A stretch of DNA of 64,000 bases from Limnanthes douglasii subsp. nivea. Its lineage: Eukaryota; Streptophyta; Magnoliopsida; Brassicales; Limnanthaceae. The first letter of the stretch is position 1, and each line of letters begins with the position of its first letter. The stretch is taken from positions 78,662,273 through 78,726,272 of the forward strand of contig JAUPFV010000003.1 in assembly GCA_036936605.1 (NCBI GenBank). Direction: 5' to 3'. The notes below the pieces were generated by a model. The model was not told the DNA's origin. It did no database searches and saw only the letters and a list, made by a program, of their open reading frames with translations. Positions 47,601-58,536 of this stretch are shown piece by piece. The translations under genes were made by a program, and so were the position numbers.

Positions 47601-49500
47601 TTCCCAAAATGAAATCCCTAATTATTAATCAACAGAACCCAGAGAAAAATGCTACCATTCAATTAGTAAAAAGTCCTACAAGAAGTGAAGAAATTCATAA
47701 AGTCTAAAATCTTAATAAAAGCTAACCAACAGAAGATTGATTTTACAATAATGAAAAGATTGATTTTACCTCGAGCCATTACACTTCTAGAAAGCCTGAA
47801 TCTGGGTTATCTAAGACTTGATGAGTGATAAATATTCTATCTTTTAAAGCCTTAAATCTTAAATATCAAAGTTGTAGTGATTACTTAGACTGTTTCTATT
47901 ATTTTACATATATGTGAAGTTAAAGTCTACTAACATGCTTGAAAAACTATTTAAGCAATAACTTTAATTTTAAGTTACAAGGCTAACATTATTAAACATC
48001 GTCAAATTTAATCTTTATCTCCTAATAATCTTCCTAAGCAGGTACATGTACCTCACTTTCTTTGCTCTTTTAGATTTCTATTTTTTTGTCGGAAATGCCT
48101 CAATCACTCAAATAACACTCAAAGGAGATCAAGTACACTATTTCAGGGATATGTTAATACCAATCAACCTGTAAGAACTCAAAGACAAAGCTACTGATTA
48201 GAAGTGATTCATAGTCTCTCAATTAGAAAAAGAATTTGATAAATGAACGCTCATTACTATTCACTAAACTTGTTCATCTTCTCAAATAAAGTCCCCACAT
48301 CATGAATCAATCTCATTGTCAATTTATTCATATCGACTCTCAGAATATAAGATATGCGGATAGCCTTCGGAAAACTCAAAGGATACTAGAAATTTTAATC
48401 AAAAGAAAATAATGATCCTTCTTTACTTAGTAGTTGATCCAAAAGCTTGTTGAAGATAAATCACAGAAATTTAAAGTTTGAAGGCACTCAGCTGGAATTT
48501 ATACTAGTTGGATGCTGACCATCGTAAGATTGAAGAAGATCAAGCCCCAGCCACGCCAAAGTTGAAATTATTTTTTCTTGGAATTTAGTGCAAAGTCGTA
48601 TAATTAAAGATCAGGCTTACACATGACTATTCCTATATTAGACTCAAAACATTTAATAATTTCGATTGCAATGAGAAAGGCAAATAAAATTGCAAAAGTA
48701 GATTAAAATTATATTGAAATCAAATTTAGAGTCTATCTTTTTATAACAAAAAAAATTGGTAAATTTTTTTTTATAGGATTCTAGTTTATGAGCTTATCTT
48801 TTCCAAGTAAATTAAGAATGGGCGTTCCAATTTTACCTCAAAACTAAGATTGAATTTCATTTTACCAATCTCCAAATTATTAAATTTATGAACGAATTTG
48901 GGCTAGGAGGCGTAGCTCATAACTTCAAATCTCTTATTAAAGAGTAAATATATTAAAAGATAACAAATGAACAAAAACAAAACTACAGCTACCTACTAAA
49001 TAAATGTAATGCATAAATGCAATATGAAATGAATTAATATTTTTCTAAAGCTTTGAAATTAAACTAGTATTACTTTATCTAAGAATAAAACAAATCTTTT
49101 GTGGAATTTTCTTTATTCGCCGACTCTATTATACCTACAAAAGAAACTCCTTTATTCAAAATCAAGAAAATTCCGTGACCTATTATTTAGGTTCGATTGG
49201 AATGTTTGTCAAGAGAATATATAACTTAATTTTGTTTTATCTTTCCTCTTTTGATTTTGTTTTATAGTCTTTACTCTATATTCTACTTCTTTATTTCTTT
49301 CTTCCTCTTCACGCTTCATTTTAAATTCAAAGCAAAAAAGAAAATCTCTTTTGTTCATCAATCCCTCGAGCACCTAAAAGCTTAAAGATAATGGATTAAT
49401 AATAAACCTATAAATTTTATAAAAGTAACTACTACTAATATTTTACATTCACTCACCTTACTATTCTATACCAATTTTACAAACATAGAGATATAGACTT
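47601..49500. other. Gene-free stretch downstream of XRI1
   Basis: AT-rich DNA with short chance frames only. It may include decayed LINE sequence continuing from 47.6 kb, but I could read no domain. Its right edge meets the 3' UTR of the XRI1 homologue. Confidence 0.45.
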
Positions 49501-49616
49501 ATAGTTACAATCACATAGATATTGATTTAGATCGCATCCAAATATCATCATTCTGTAACGGATTGAGCTAAATCCGATTAACAAGTAGTTAATACGAGCC
49601 GCGCGCATTCTCTGAT

Positions 49617-51168
49617 TTAGCCTTTGGTTCTAATGATAGTAATTGTGCCTCTCCCGTGTGTCTGAATTCTTGTAAGAGCCACCACATTTTTCCCGGACGG
49701 ACCTCGACCGGTAGCTGAACTAGACGACCGATAAGCATACTCTCCAACCGGGTGTCTTACTGGCCTTGTCGGAGGCATTGAAATCCTCTCGTTGATGTCG
49801 TTTATCGTAATGTCTTCTTCGGTGCCGCCTGGCTTTACAAGTGCGAATGGATAAACCACCCTTGGCATAGTCCTTTTCTTCTTCTTTTTATCAACATTGT
49901 TGCCTATATATTGAAAAATAAGTTATAAATGTGTAGAAAGGAGCCATATTAACAGTTATAGTAACAAAAATCAATTGTGTTACATTTTTATGGAAACACA
50001 TTTTTATAAAAAATGATCATTTTCTTTGTCTCCTTTTATATCTATATTCATTTTTGTTTGTCTCGATTTGCATATAGTCATCCGCGAATAACCCAGATAC
50101 AAAACAAAACCAACAAAAATGCGTTTTTGATGATATCATTGATCATGATTTTTAACCATCATTGTTTAGTAATTAATAATTCATATTTCTCTTAATGTAC
50201 CATGCACTAATAGCACTAGCAACTCTAAGATGTGTCTAACAGTAAGTATTAGAGTATTAAATTTGAAAAGAAAAAAAAGATGCAAGGACAAAAAGAGATA
50301 AAGTGAATGAGATCTGACAATAATCTACCTGAAGAGCAAACAGGGGTCGAGGACATATTAGGTTGTCTGTCAAATAACAGTGACCTAACAATCCTATGAG
50401 AATCTTTGTAAGAAGAAGATGATGAGTCAAGAACTTCATACAGTTCTGATACTGCTTCAATGTCTGGTGTTTGTAGTATGTCTTTCACATTCATTGTCTC
50501 TTCCTCAAAACTACTGTTTCTGCTTCTTGCTTCATCTGCTAAACACAATTTAAATTACTTTTAACAATAACCCACATGCTAATTGTGATCCCCAAAACAA
50601 AAAAGGTAATCAGGGTGTAATTCGAGACAAAATATTTACTTTATTATTATTATTATTATTCTTATTATTAAGATTATAAAGTCAAGAAATTGACCTGAGA
50701 GTGAGACCCCATCAAAATTTGTAGTATGACTTATACAACTGAAGTTTTCAGACAGGTCCCAATTGCAACTGGTGTCCCAGTAATTCTGCACAAACAGTAA
50801 AATATTCTGGAATTATTAATTGTGATGCAATTAAGAAAATTCGCGGAAGAAGAAACTGTAAAAAATGAATCTTTACTTACCTCATTGAATTCTTTGGTTT
50901 GACTACTGTTAGACAAAAAACGTCGACGTTTGGATCTCTCATTGCATTCTAATAATGCATCTTCTAAATACCCAGTTGAGACATCAGATCCTAGAGGAGA
51001 CAGAAACGGTGATAGAGGTCCATCATTACCGATCGACATTCCTTGATCGGTCGTTTCAATGTTTTGGAGACTCCAGTCTAAGTCTAAGTCTAAGGAGGAA
51101 GTGTGGAAGTTATTATTGTTGTTGTTGTTTGTCAGTAGAGAGTAAGCTATAGAATGAAGCTCAGCCAT
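49617..51168 (-). CDS. XRI1: XRI1 (X-ray-induced 1) homologue, four exons
   Basis: Exons on minus: 51168-50881, 50785-50695, 50538-50329 and 49903-49617. Introns are 95, 156 and 425 bp, all GT-AG, with phases 0, 1 and 1 that join perfectly to 291 residues. The start AAAAAAATGGCTGAG is a strong plant context. Landmarks: Asn-rich run at 14-20, LDLDLDWSLQN near 26-36, SPLGSDVSTGYLEDALLECN at 57-76, SKRRRF at 79-84, NYWDTSCNWDLSE at 97-109, basic KKKKKR near 201, and the conserved tail VVYPFALVKPGG, PTRPVRHPVGEYA, GRGTITIIRTKG. Arabidopsis XRI1 is a radiation-induced nuclear protein needed for meiosis and repair and reported to bind MND1; the same role is inferred here. SKRRRF and KKKKKR could serve as nuclear signals. 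No damage to the frame, unlike everything around it. Family identity rests on remembered motifs. Confidence 0.8.
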
Positions 51169-51480
51169 TTTTTTGGTTTGGTTTAGGTAGTGTTTTGAAA
51201 GTGAATTTGAATTATGATTGATGGATGGTTTAAGTGTATTTATGCATGAGAAAAAAGAGGAGAGAGAAATTAAAGTGTGAGAAATCTTTGGGTGATCTAA
51301 AGAAGAGGAAGGAGTACTCATCAATCAGTCAACGGCAGCAGAAGGAAAGAGAAGAAAAAATAATGGGAGTGGTTCATTGGGATACGGAGAATTAGTGTCA
51401 TTCTTTTCAATATATCTATGGTCCCGTCTCTCCTATTCTTACACTCACAATTCTTAATTTCTAGAGCATATAGTATAAGT
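51169..51480 (-). promoter_or_regulatory. XRI1 5' leader and promoter-proximal region
   Basis: Reading minus, a CT-rich leader (TTTTTTCTTCTCTTTCCTTC) precedes the coding start. TATA-like words occur at TATACTATATGC (about 51465) and AGATATATTG (about 51415). The frame of exon 1 stays open upstream to an ATG at 51321, so a longer N-terminus is possible. Exact transcription start unknown. Confidence 0.4.
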
Positions 51481-51724
51481 GTCGAAGTAGATATAGGTTA
51501 AAAGTCATGGTTAATTATTTGTGTGGTCGTTTGTCTCACACCACTAATTTTATATAAATTAGTTGATTTATATCGAAAGGGTAGTCGAATTGGTGCAAAA
51601 AAAACTACAAATTCGATTATTTTTATAAACATTTATTTTATATGGTTTATTTTTTGGTATTGGGCCGCAGACTACTATCTAATGATGACGAATTTTTTTT
51701 AAAACAATTAATTTGATAATTTTA

Positions 51725-51942
51725 TTGTTTTTTTTATATATTTTTTTTGGAGGGAACACGCAATCGCTATTCAGAGTGCAATAAGTACTGTAAACCCTCG
51801 GTCTGACGCAATAGCCTGCGAATCAACGCCAGAAGGCGAACCACACAAAGTGATAGACTCAGCAAAAAAAGCGTATATAGAGGGACTCGAATTCATGACT
51901 TTTAGTCACGAACATACCTTACTCAACCAACTCGGCTACCCT
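51725..51942 (-). mobile_element. tRNA-derived SINE
   Basis: On minus the head reads GGGTAGCCGAGTTGGTTGAG (A-box-like, 51928-51939), then about 35 bp on a B-box-like GAATTCGAGTCCC (51882-51894). A body of about 140 bp follows, ending TGTTCCCTCC and an A-rich tail. The paired boxes at tRNA-like spacing and the A-rich 3' end mark a Pol III SINE. It is not a tRNA gene because it cannot fold into a full cloverleaf. A target duplication is not clear in the AT-rich flanks. Confidence 0.6.
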
Positions 51943-51949
51943 TAATGAC

Positions 51950-52497
51950 ATATTGTTATTGTATTAAAATAAAATATAAAAAAAACATTTTAATATAAAT
52001 ATAACATAAGATTTTTTTATAATGGACGTTATAATAATATTGTAAGATATATATATATATATATAAAGCCCAAAACTTCAATTGAACAAAATTGTAAAAA
52101 ATTGCGTCACAAGTATATAAAATATTTCTATATATGGTTTAATTTTGACGTGTTACCTTTGAGTCATATTGTTTAAAAGGAGATTTACAACTTATACTTC
52201 GAAGTCCGAACTACATTTATGGATTATTGATAGACATAAAAAAGGAATTGATAGATATGCAAAGTGGGCAACGCACCGAACTAGATAGCTACCGTTTAAA
52301 TTTTAAATTATAAGCGGTCAACAATTGCAATGTGATATTTATAGTTCGTACTAGGAGCAATGAGTACATTTTATCACAACTAAAAAGTGATATTTTTAGG
52401 ATCAATTCAAACATTAAAATTTGGAATAAATATACTATTTATGATTGTTGCTACGGGCAATTAAATTTTGCTTTTTCAATGACACAATTTTATTGAG

Positions 52498-52538
<41 letters not shown>

Positions 52539-52830
52539 TTTATGCATAGGTCTATTTTAAATTAGATAATTTAGTTTTAATAGTATTTGATTTTATTTTA
52601 AATATTTATTTATATCTAATAAATATTTAGTATGTTATTTTTTTTTAATTTCTGATAATTTTTTGGGTTTAAAAATGTTTATTTACATTTTAATTGGTAG
52701 AGAATAACCTATAATTTTAACACCCATACATTGTGCAAACTTTTTAGGGCTATGTGTTTTATCTCTCATCAACTGACAACTATCAAATTTATCATATTAT
52801 TTTCCGGTCTAAACATCCGAAGATGTTGTA
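51950..52830. other. AT-rich spacer with (TA)n microsatellite
   Basis: A pure (TA)n run of about 33 bp lies at 52502-52535 and a shorter one near 52050-52065. No genes seen. The reverse transcriptase half expected for the neighbouring copia relic is absent here. Confidence 0.6.
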
Positions 52831-55150
52831 ACATCAAATTATTGGACATTGTCTAATTCATACAATAGTTGAACTTCTTCTGTATAAGCTGAAGAAGTAC
52901 CAAGTCTAAAATAATCTTTGACAAAATCATCATCAACCTTATTATTTTTTTCAAACCTCATCTCAACTTCATATCCATTCTCGGTAGTATTAGATTTTTG
53001 TTTCCACCTTCTTCAGCAGTGGCATAACTCATTCATTATATACTAAATCTCGATTTATTACAACTTTCTGACCTCTTGGTTGTATACACCACAACTTATA
53101 TCATTTTACTTCTTCTGGATAATTGTGAAATAAAAACTTTAGTGTTATTGACCGAAGCTTATATTGTTTCACATGTACATAGGTATCACATCCAAACAAT
53201 CTCAAATGTTCGAGCACTAGCTTTTTCCAGTTCACTGTTCTTGTGGACACTTGAATTCCAACGACAAATGTGGACTCTTGTTGATGATGTATACATCTAT
53301 CTTAAGACCTTCTCCTTAAAACCTTTATCTCATTCTCGATGTCAGAATCATACACTTTTGTATATCTAGTAAGGTTGATATCATCCTCTCAACAAGTCTA
53401 TTTTGTTGGGGAGTTCCTTTCACACTTTTCTCTCTAACAATAACAATTTTAGAAAATTACCTAATAAATAGTTCATTCACATATTCCAATATATTGTTAG
53501 TCCTTAACTTCTATAGCATATTCTCAGTTTCATTCTCCAACGTATTTTTTTAGTCTTTAAAGCATCAAATGCTTCATCTTTGGTATTCGAAAGTATAATC
53601 CATACTTTCATAGAATAATCATCAATCATAGATATAAAATTCACGGTACTTCCAATTTTAAGATGTATTGGAAGTCCCTAAAGGTCATAATGAATATATT
53701 CAAGCACATCACAAGTTATATGGTTGAGACATTAACTTAACCTTACTATTCTTATCAAACATACATTTATCATAAAAGCTAAACTTCTAAACATTATCAT
53801 CATTTAACAAATTTTGTTTACTTATTTCATTAATGTATTTTCACTTAAAATGACCTAACCTCATATGTCACATCTTGGTTGAATTACATTCAACACTAGA
53901 TACATCTTCAAACACTACATATTCTTCAATAACTAACACATTATTAGTCGTATAGGGTTTTATCACAACTAGTGATCCTTGCATAATGCTAAGTCTGCCA
54001 TCTTCACTTATATAATTAAAATCTTACTTATCTTTACATTCTAAGAAAAAAGAAGGTTACATTTAACTTCAAACATATACCAGTGTTATCTCTCTCTCAA
54101 GTCATGTAAATAACTTGAGGCGAATGTTTCTTATTATTTTTACAACACAAAGTCCACTTTTCTCTAGTATAACTTTACCAGTATCGAATAATTTTAGGTC
54201 TTTAAACCAGTATTTGTTGGAAATCATGTGAAATGAAGCTCTTGAGCCCTAAACCCACTTTTTTATGTACTTACAAGTTAAAGGTGTTAACACATCATTA
54301 TATTTATAATCATCTTGGACCATTAAAACATCTAGATCTTGAAAACTATGATGCATATCTTCATTCTTTTTCTCAGGATAGTTTTTACTAATATGACCTT
54401 ATTTCTTACGGTACCAACATTTCATCCTAGAACCACTCTTAAAATCTTATTCCTTTATATATATCTCGAGTTAAACGTTTTTTTACTTTAGGTATTGTAA
54501 GGGATTGTTTGTCAAAGATGATGTTAGCAACAATATGCTCATAAACATTCGAAAAATAACTCAAAATGATAAATTTTTTATCCTCATCTTCAATATTAAA
54601 TCCAACTGCTTCAAATTATAAATGATTCCGTTGAAATAATCCAATTCTGTTTAGATCTCTTTGCTATCATTCATTACCTAGATATACAAATATTTCTTGA
54701 GATACAGTTTGTTGGCCATAAACTTCTTCATGTAAATGAATTCCAACATATTCGATATTTTTAACATTGTAAGCTATTTAGACACCTCTCAAAGTACCTC
54801 TATAAACTTAATATCATAATACTTTAAGCTTTAGAAAACACTTCGACATCAACATATTCTTTGAATCTCTCATTAATGGCACCAAACAACTTATTTTATA
54901 TTAGGAACGCTTTGATTTTATTATTTAGCAATTGAAATAATTTTTTCTAGTGAATTTATCAAGATCTAACTTAATGAAACTTATCTTTATGTATTTACTA
55001 GTGAGATGGGATCTACACACTCATGATCTGAAATGATCTTTTTCATTCTACCTTGTGTTTAATACCCACAAAATTATTGTTATAGATTATCTATGTTCAT
55101 CGCATCATTTATTGATAAAACTAATGGTAATATTAATATTAAAGTCTTCA
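52830..55150 (-). mobile_element. Ty1/copia gag-integrase relic
   Basis: Minus-strand landmarks in order: gag knuckle CWYRKK*GHISKNYPEKK (about 54.4 kb, two Cys lost), GAG-preintegrase MRLGHFK*KYINEISKQNLL (53.85 kb), integrase pieces KLRTNNILEYVNELF and KGTPQQNRLVERMISTLLD (53.4 kb), then RLFGCDTYVHVKQYKLRS, YPEEVK*YKLWCIQP and VVINRDLVYNE (53.05-53.2 kb). These are diagnostic for copia order, integrase before RT. RT and RNase H are missing beyond 52.8 kb, and LTRs were not identified, so the element is truncated and dead. Confidence 0.75.
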
Positions 55151-56040
55151 ATAGTTGGCCGAGACTTAGGCTTAAACAGTTAAAGGTTTCGTCAGTGGGT
55201 CGCGACTTAGCCCCAATGGTGATGAACTCTCTACAAGTATGGCAGAAATAAAATAGAGCTTCGGCTCTTTACATCCAAACGACAAAGTTAAATAGAAGAA
55301 CATACGTAAAATCACTTACACAAATACATGAGATAACATGGTTCAATTGTGACATATATAGGCAGCAAACAATAATTTTATATATAATAAACATTTGTAA
55401 AAAAACTCTCAAACAAAATTGATACAACCGCTCTTATTCTACTCCAAATCTTATTAAATATGGCTCTTTAGTTTTCTCTCAATGTTATTTATGCACAAAT
55501 GTTTTAACTTTACTTCTCTCTTAAACCTAGAAAAATTCTTGTTTGTATCTTCGTCTGTTATGCAATACTCACGTTAGCTGTAATTTACTTTATACTTTTT
55601 CATGGTTATTTATAGAATCAAAGATGGGTTATAATATTCATACTCATAATAACAGTTGTCAGTTTATTCCCACAAACAACCAAGAGTGGTTGTCAATCTA
55701 TACTATGTGACAAGTAGTGACACCGACCTATGACATATGATATTTATATCACCAAGATAGTTCTGACCAATTTTTATGTAGGCTCATATCAAATGTGTTT
55801 TGATAAATGGTTGAGAGTGTCCCATATATTCATATTTTATCCATAATAATGATACTTAATTTCACCCAAAATATCGAATTATATCATGAATCTTCAGCAT
55901 GGAATGATCTTTCCCTTAAGTTCAAGTAGGTAATGTTCATGCACTTCCAACATCTAAATCCATGTACCCAAGTTCCACTAGATATAACTCATGCACTTTG
56001 GTTTCAGTTGTTCTTTATTTATAAGTGACGGAAGAGCTTC
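55150..56040. other. Spacer, possibly copia leader or LTR
   Basis: No coding signal. The position upstream of copia gag (minus reading) would suit a 5' leader and LTR, but I could not find a partner repeat at the other end. Confidence 0.35.
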
Positions 56041-56080
56041 TTCTATTAGGTTGTAAATAAAAATAAAGATAAAAATTGGA

Positions 56081-57283
56081 ATGGATGAGTTAATCAATCT
56101 AAGCTCAATTTGTACAAATATGCACCTCCCATTTTATCACATTTCTCCCTCTAATCGTTACAAAGTTGTAGCCGAACTTCTCGAATCTAAAAGGAAGTGG
56201 AGAGAGATTTTTATCTTAGCTCAAGAGGCTCGTGAAAATAATAAGCCTATCAGTATTGAGAACACCAACTTGTTTTCCGTTCATGGACAAAATCTAGTAA
56301 GAATTTGAAGCCTACAAAGTTGCCTACTTACCCTTTAATTTGATATATATTTTAAGAATGTTGCAGACTTTGTTGTCATTAAATGTTTGCGTCGTTACAA
56401 ATTGAGGTTTAATTTTTCTTTGGTTTGATATAGAGTACCATAAAAGTTTCCCCTCAACCAAGGACATGAGGGAATAACGTTTCCTTGAACTAAGTATGTG
56501 GGTTAAGGATGATTAAGAGATGAGGTATCACCCTAGTTTTACTATGAATTTTGTTTTACTCCATTTTTTTACCAATTGATATCCTTCCCCACCTACATGC
56601 TGATCAACTAAATATTTTCATTTTGGTTATAGAAGAGGTAATTTCCCGTTATGAAGTCTCCCTCAACTAAACTATCCATGATATTGTGGCAACAAAGAAT
56701 ACCAAAATCTATACTTGGACAATGTATTGTATTATGTCCCTGAACCTAGTAGGCCATCAATTTGTGTCTGGGCTAAATTTACAGACCATCAACCTATTTT
56801 AGATTTAATGATGGGAGTTTATAATATTGCCAAAATTATTGAGAAGGTTGCTGATCAAAAGTTTGAACATGTAGTGCTTGCAGATAGCAAAAATAAATAA
56901 AAAAACTTCTAAAATTGTAGTTGATATATTATTTTTTCATCATGATGAAACAATTCTCATGCCTTACTTTAGTCAAACCAAATATTAAGTCTCTATAAAT
57001 AGAGCCGAAGATGAGGGTGATGTAGATTCAGCCAAAGATATGGTTATTGCATCTCAATCAAAAGTTATACCTCCTTAGACATTTTGTATACCTTTGTTTG
57101 ACATATTTTGTAAGCCCGTTTGTTTTAACCAAGTGCTGCATTGTTGGGGAAAAATTTGAATGGATTTTTAATCTTGCTTTTGCTTTAAATTTTTATGAAG
57201 CCATTTTTATTACCAATGACTTGTGCTTGCTTTGTCTTATTTATTTTTTAATAAAAGTATCTTATTGTTTAATACTCTGTTAA
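56081..57283 (+). pseudogene. Possible antisense-ORF remnants of the third Tat copy
   Basis: Short plus-strand frames read HLPFYHISPSNRYKVVAELL with KRKWREIFILAQEARENN, and further on VYNIAKIIEKVADQKFEHVV. They occupy the place and strand of the antisense ORF in the better preserved element, and the FY..SP/KRKW..iF pattern loosely recalls its Transposase_28-like segment. Similarity is weak; they could be unrelated. Confidence 0.3.
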
Positions 57284-58536
57284 CCACTTGAAGTGATCAA
57301 TTTTAAAAGAATAGATCTTTATAAGTAACACGTGGGTTTATTCTTTTTATTATTTTGACAAATATCTAATTTGTTTTCTTTGAAGAGTTAATAATGTCTT
57401 TTAAAACTACTTATACATATTATATAAACTTTATTTTTTGTTTTATTAACGGGTGCGTGGACTTTCTACAGTGTTGAAGAATACATTTAAAATCATTATA
57501 GACATGTATTTTTTGTGATTGGTACTTAGACTCCCTAACATGCTAAAGACTACATTCCATAATCATCGTAGTCTTATTTATTATTTTTAAGAATGTCGAG
57601 ACTCTTTAAGGTGTTAAATACTAATTTTTGAATCATCATAGACTTATCATTTTTAGACTTCTTAAAGTATTGAGGATTACTTTTGTAATCATCATATTTC
57701 TTAGTGGATGAAATAATATAGTACGCAAAAAATTTATGTAAATAATGGAAATACTTTAGTAATGTTAGATACCTCATTTAAACTTACGCACACCATCAAG
57801 AAGGAAAAATACATTGTGAATGAAAATTGTATATAATGTTTATAAAAAATAATTGAAAGAATCAGTCAAAGATTAAAAAGAAGGATATAACTTTAAATAC
57901 TCTATGTTCAATGAGTGTCGACACTGATTTTATTCTTCATCTAATAATATGTATTTTCTCAACTTTTCTTTAAAATATATTATGTACGATCTTATCCAAT
58001 TTGAGGTTAGTCTACCAAGAATTTTTTATTTTGTATGAATATATGTTCTTGTTAGGACTTTATTATGTATATCCAACCTCCTAAATCGAACTTTGGAGTT
58101 GTATATGTTTCACATTAGAGTTTTATATTGTTATGGTCGATGGTGGCATTTTACCCTTGTTTTCTCGATTATGTCAAGTTCACACTCTTTGATTATGAAT
58201 TACTGAATTTATGATATACTAAAGTTATACAGGAATTCATAACTGATTCAGATGGTATACGTGCTTCCATTTCTTACATCAAGAAAAATAGTATTTTAGT
58301 TATTACTGTTTTTGGGGTGATTTTGTATGACCATAGTTTTTGTTCCAAGTGTGGAAACTTTCTATAACTCTTTCAAACATATTCGTGTACAATCTAAAAT
58401 TATACTCTTTGTAACCTCTACTTGGTCGTTTGCATGTGGATGAAAAAGAGAAGAGAAATTTGTTTAATACTTTTTTTGCACATAACCATATGAGTCATTT
58501 AATTTGGAATTGAGTTATGTAGTCTATTATAATGAC

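Noticed and set aside
51882..51942. tRNA gene
   Set aside because: A and B boxes are present but there is no matching acceptor stem or anticodon arm; the extended body and A-rich tail fit a SINE.
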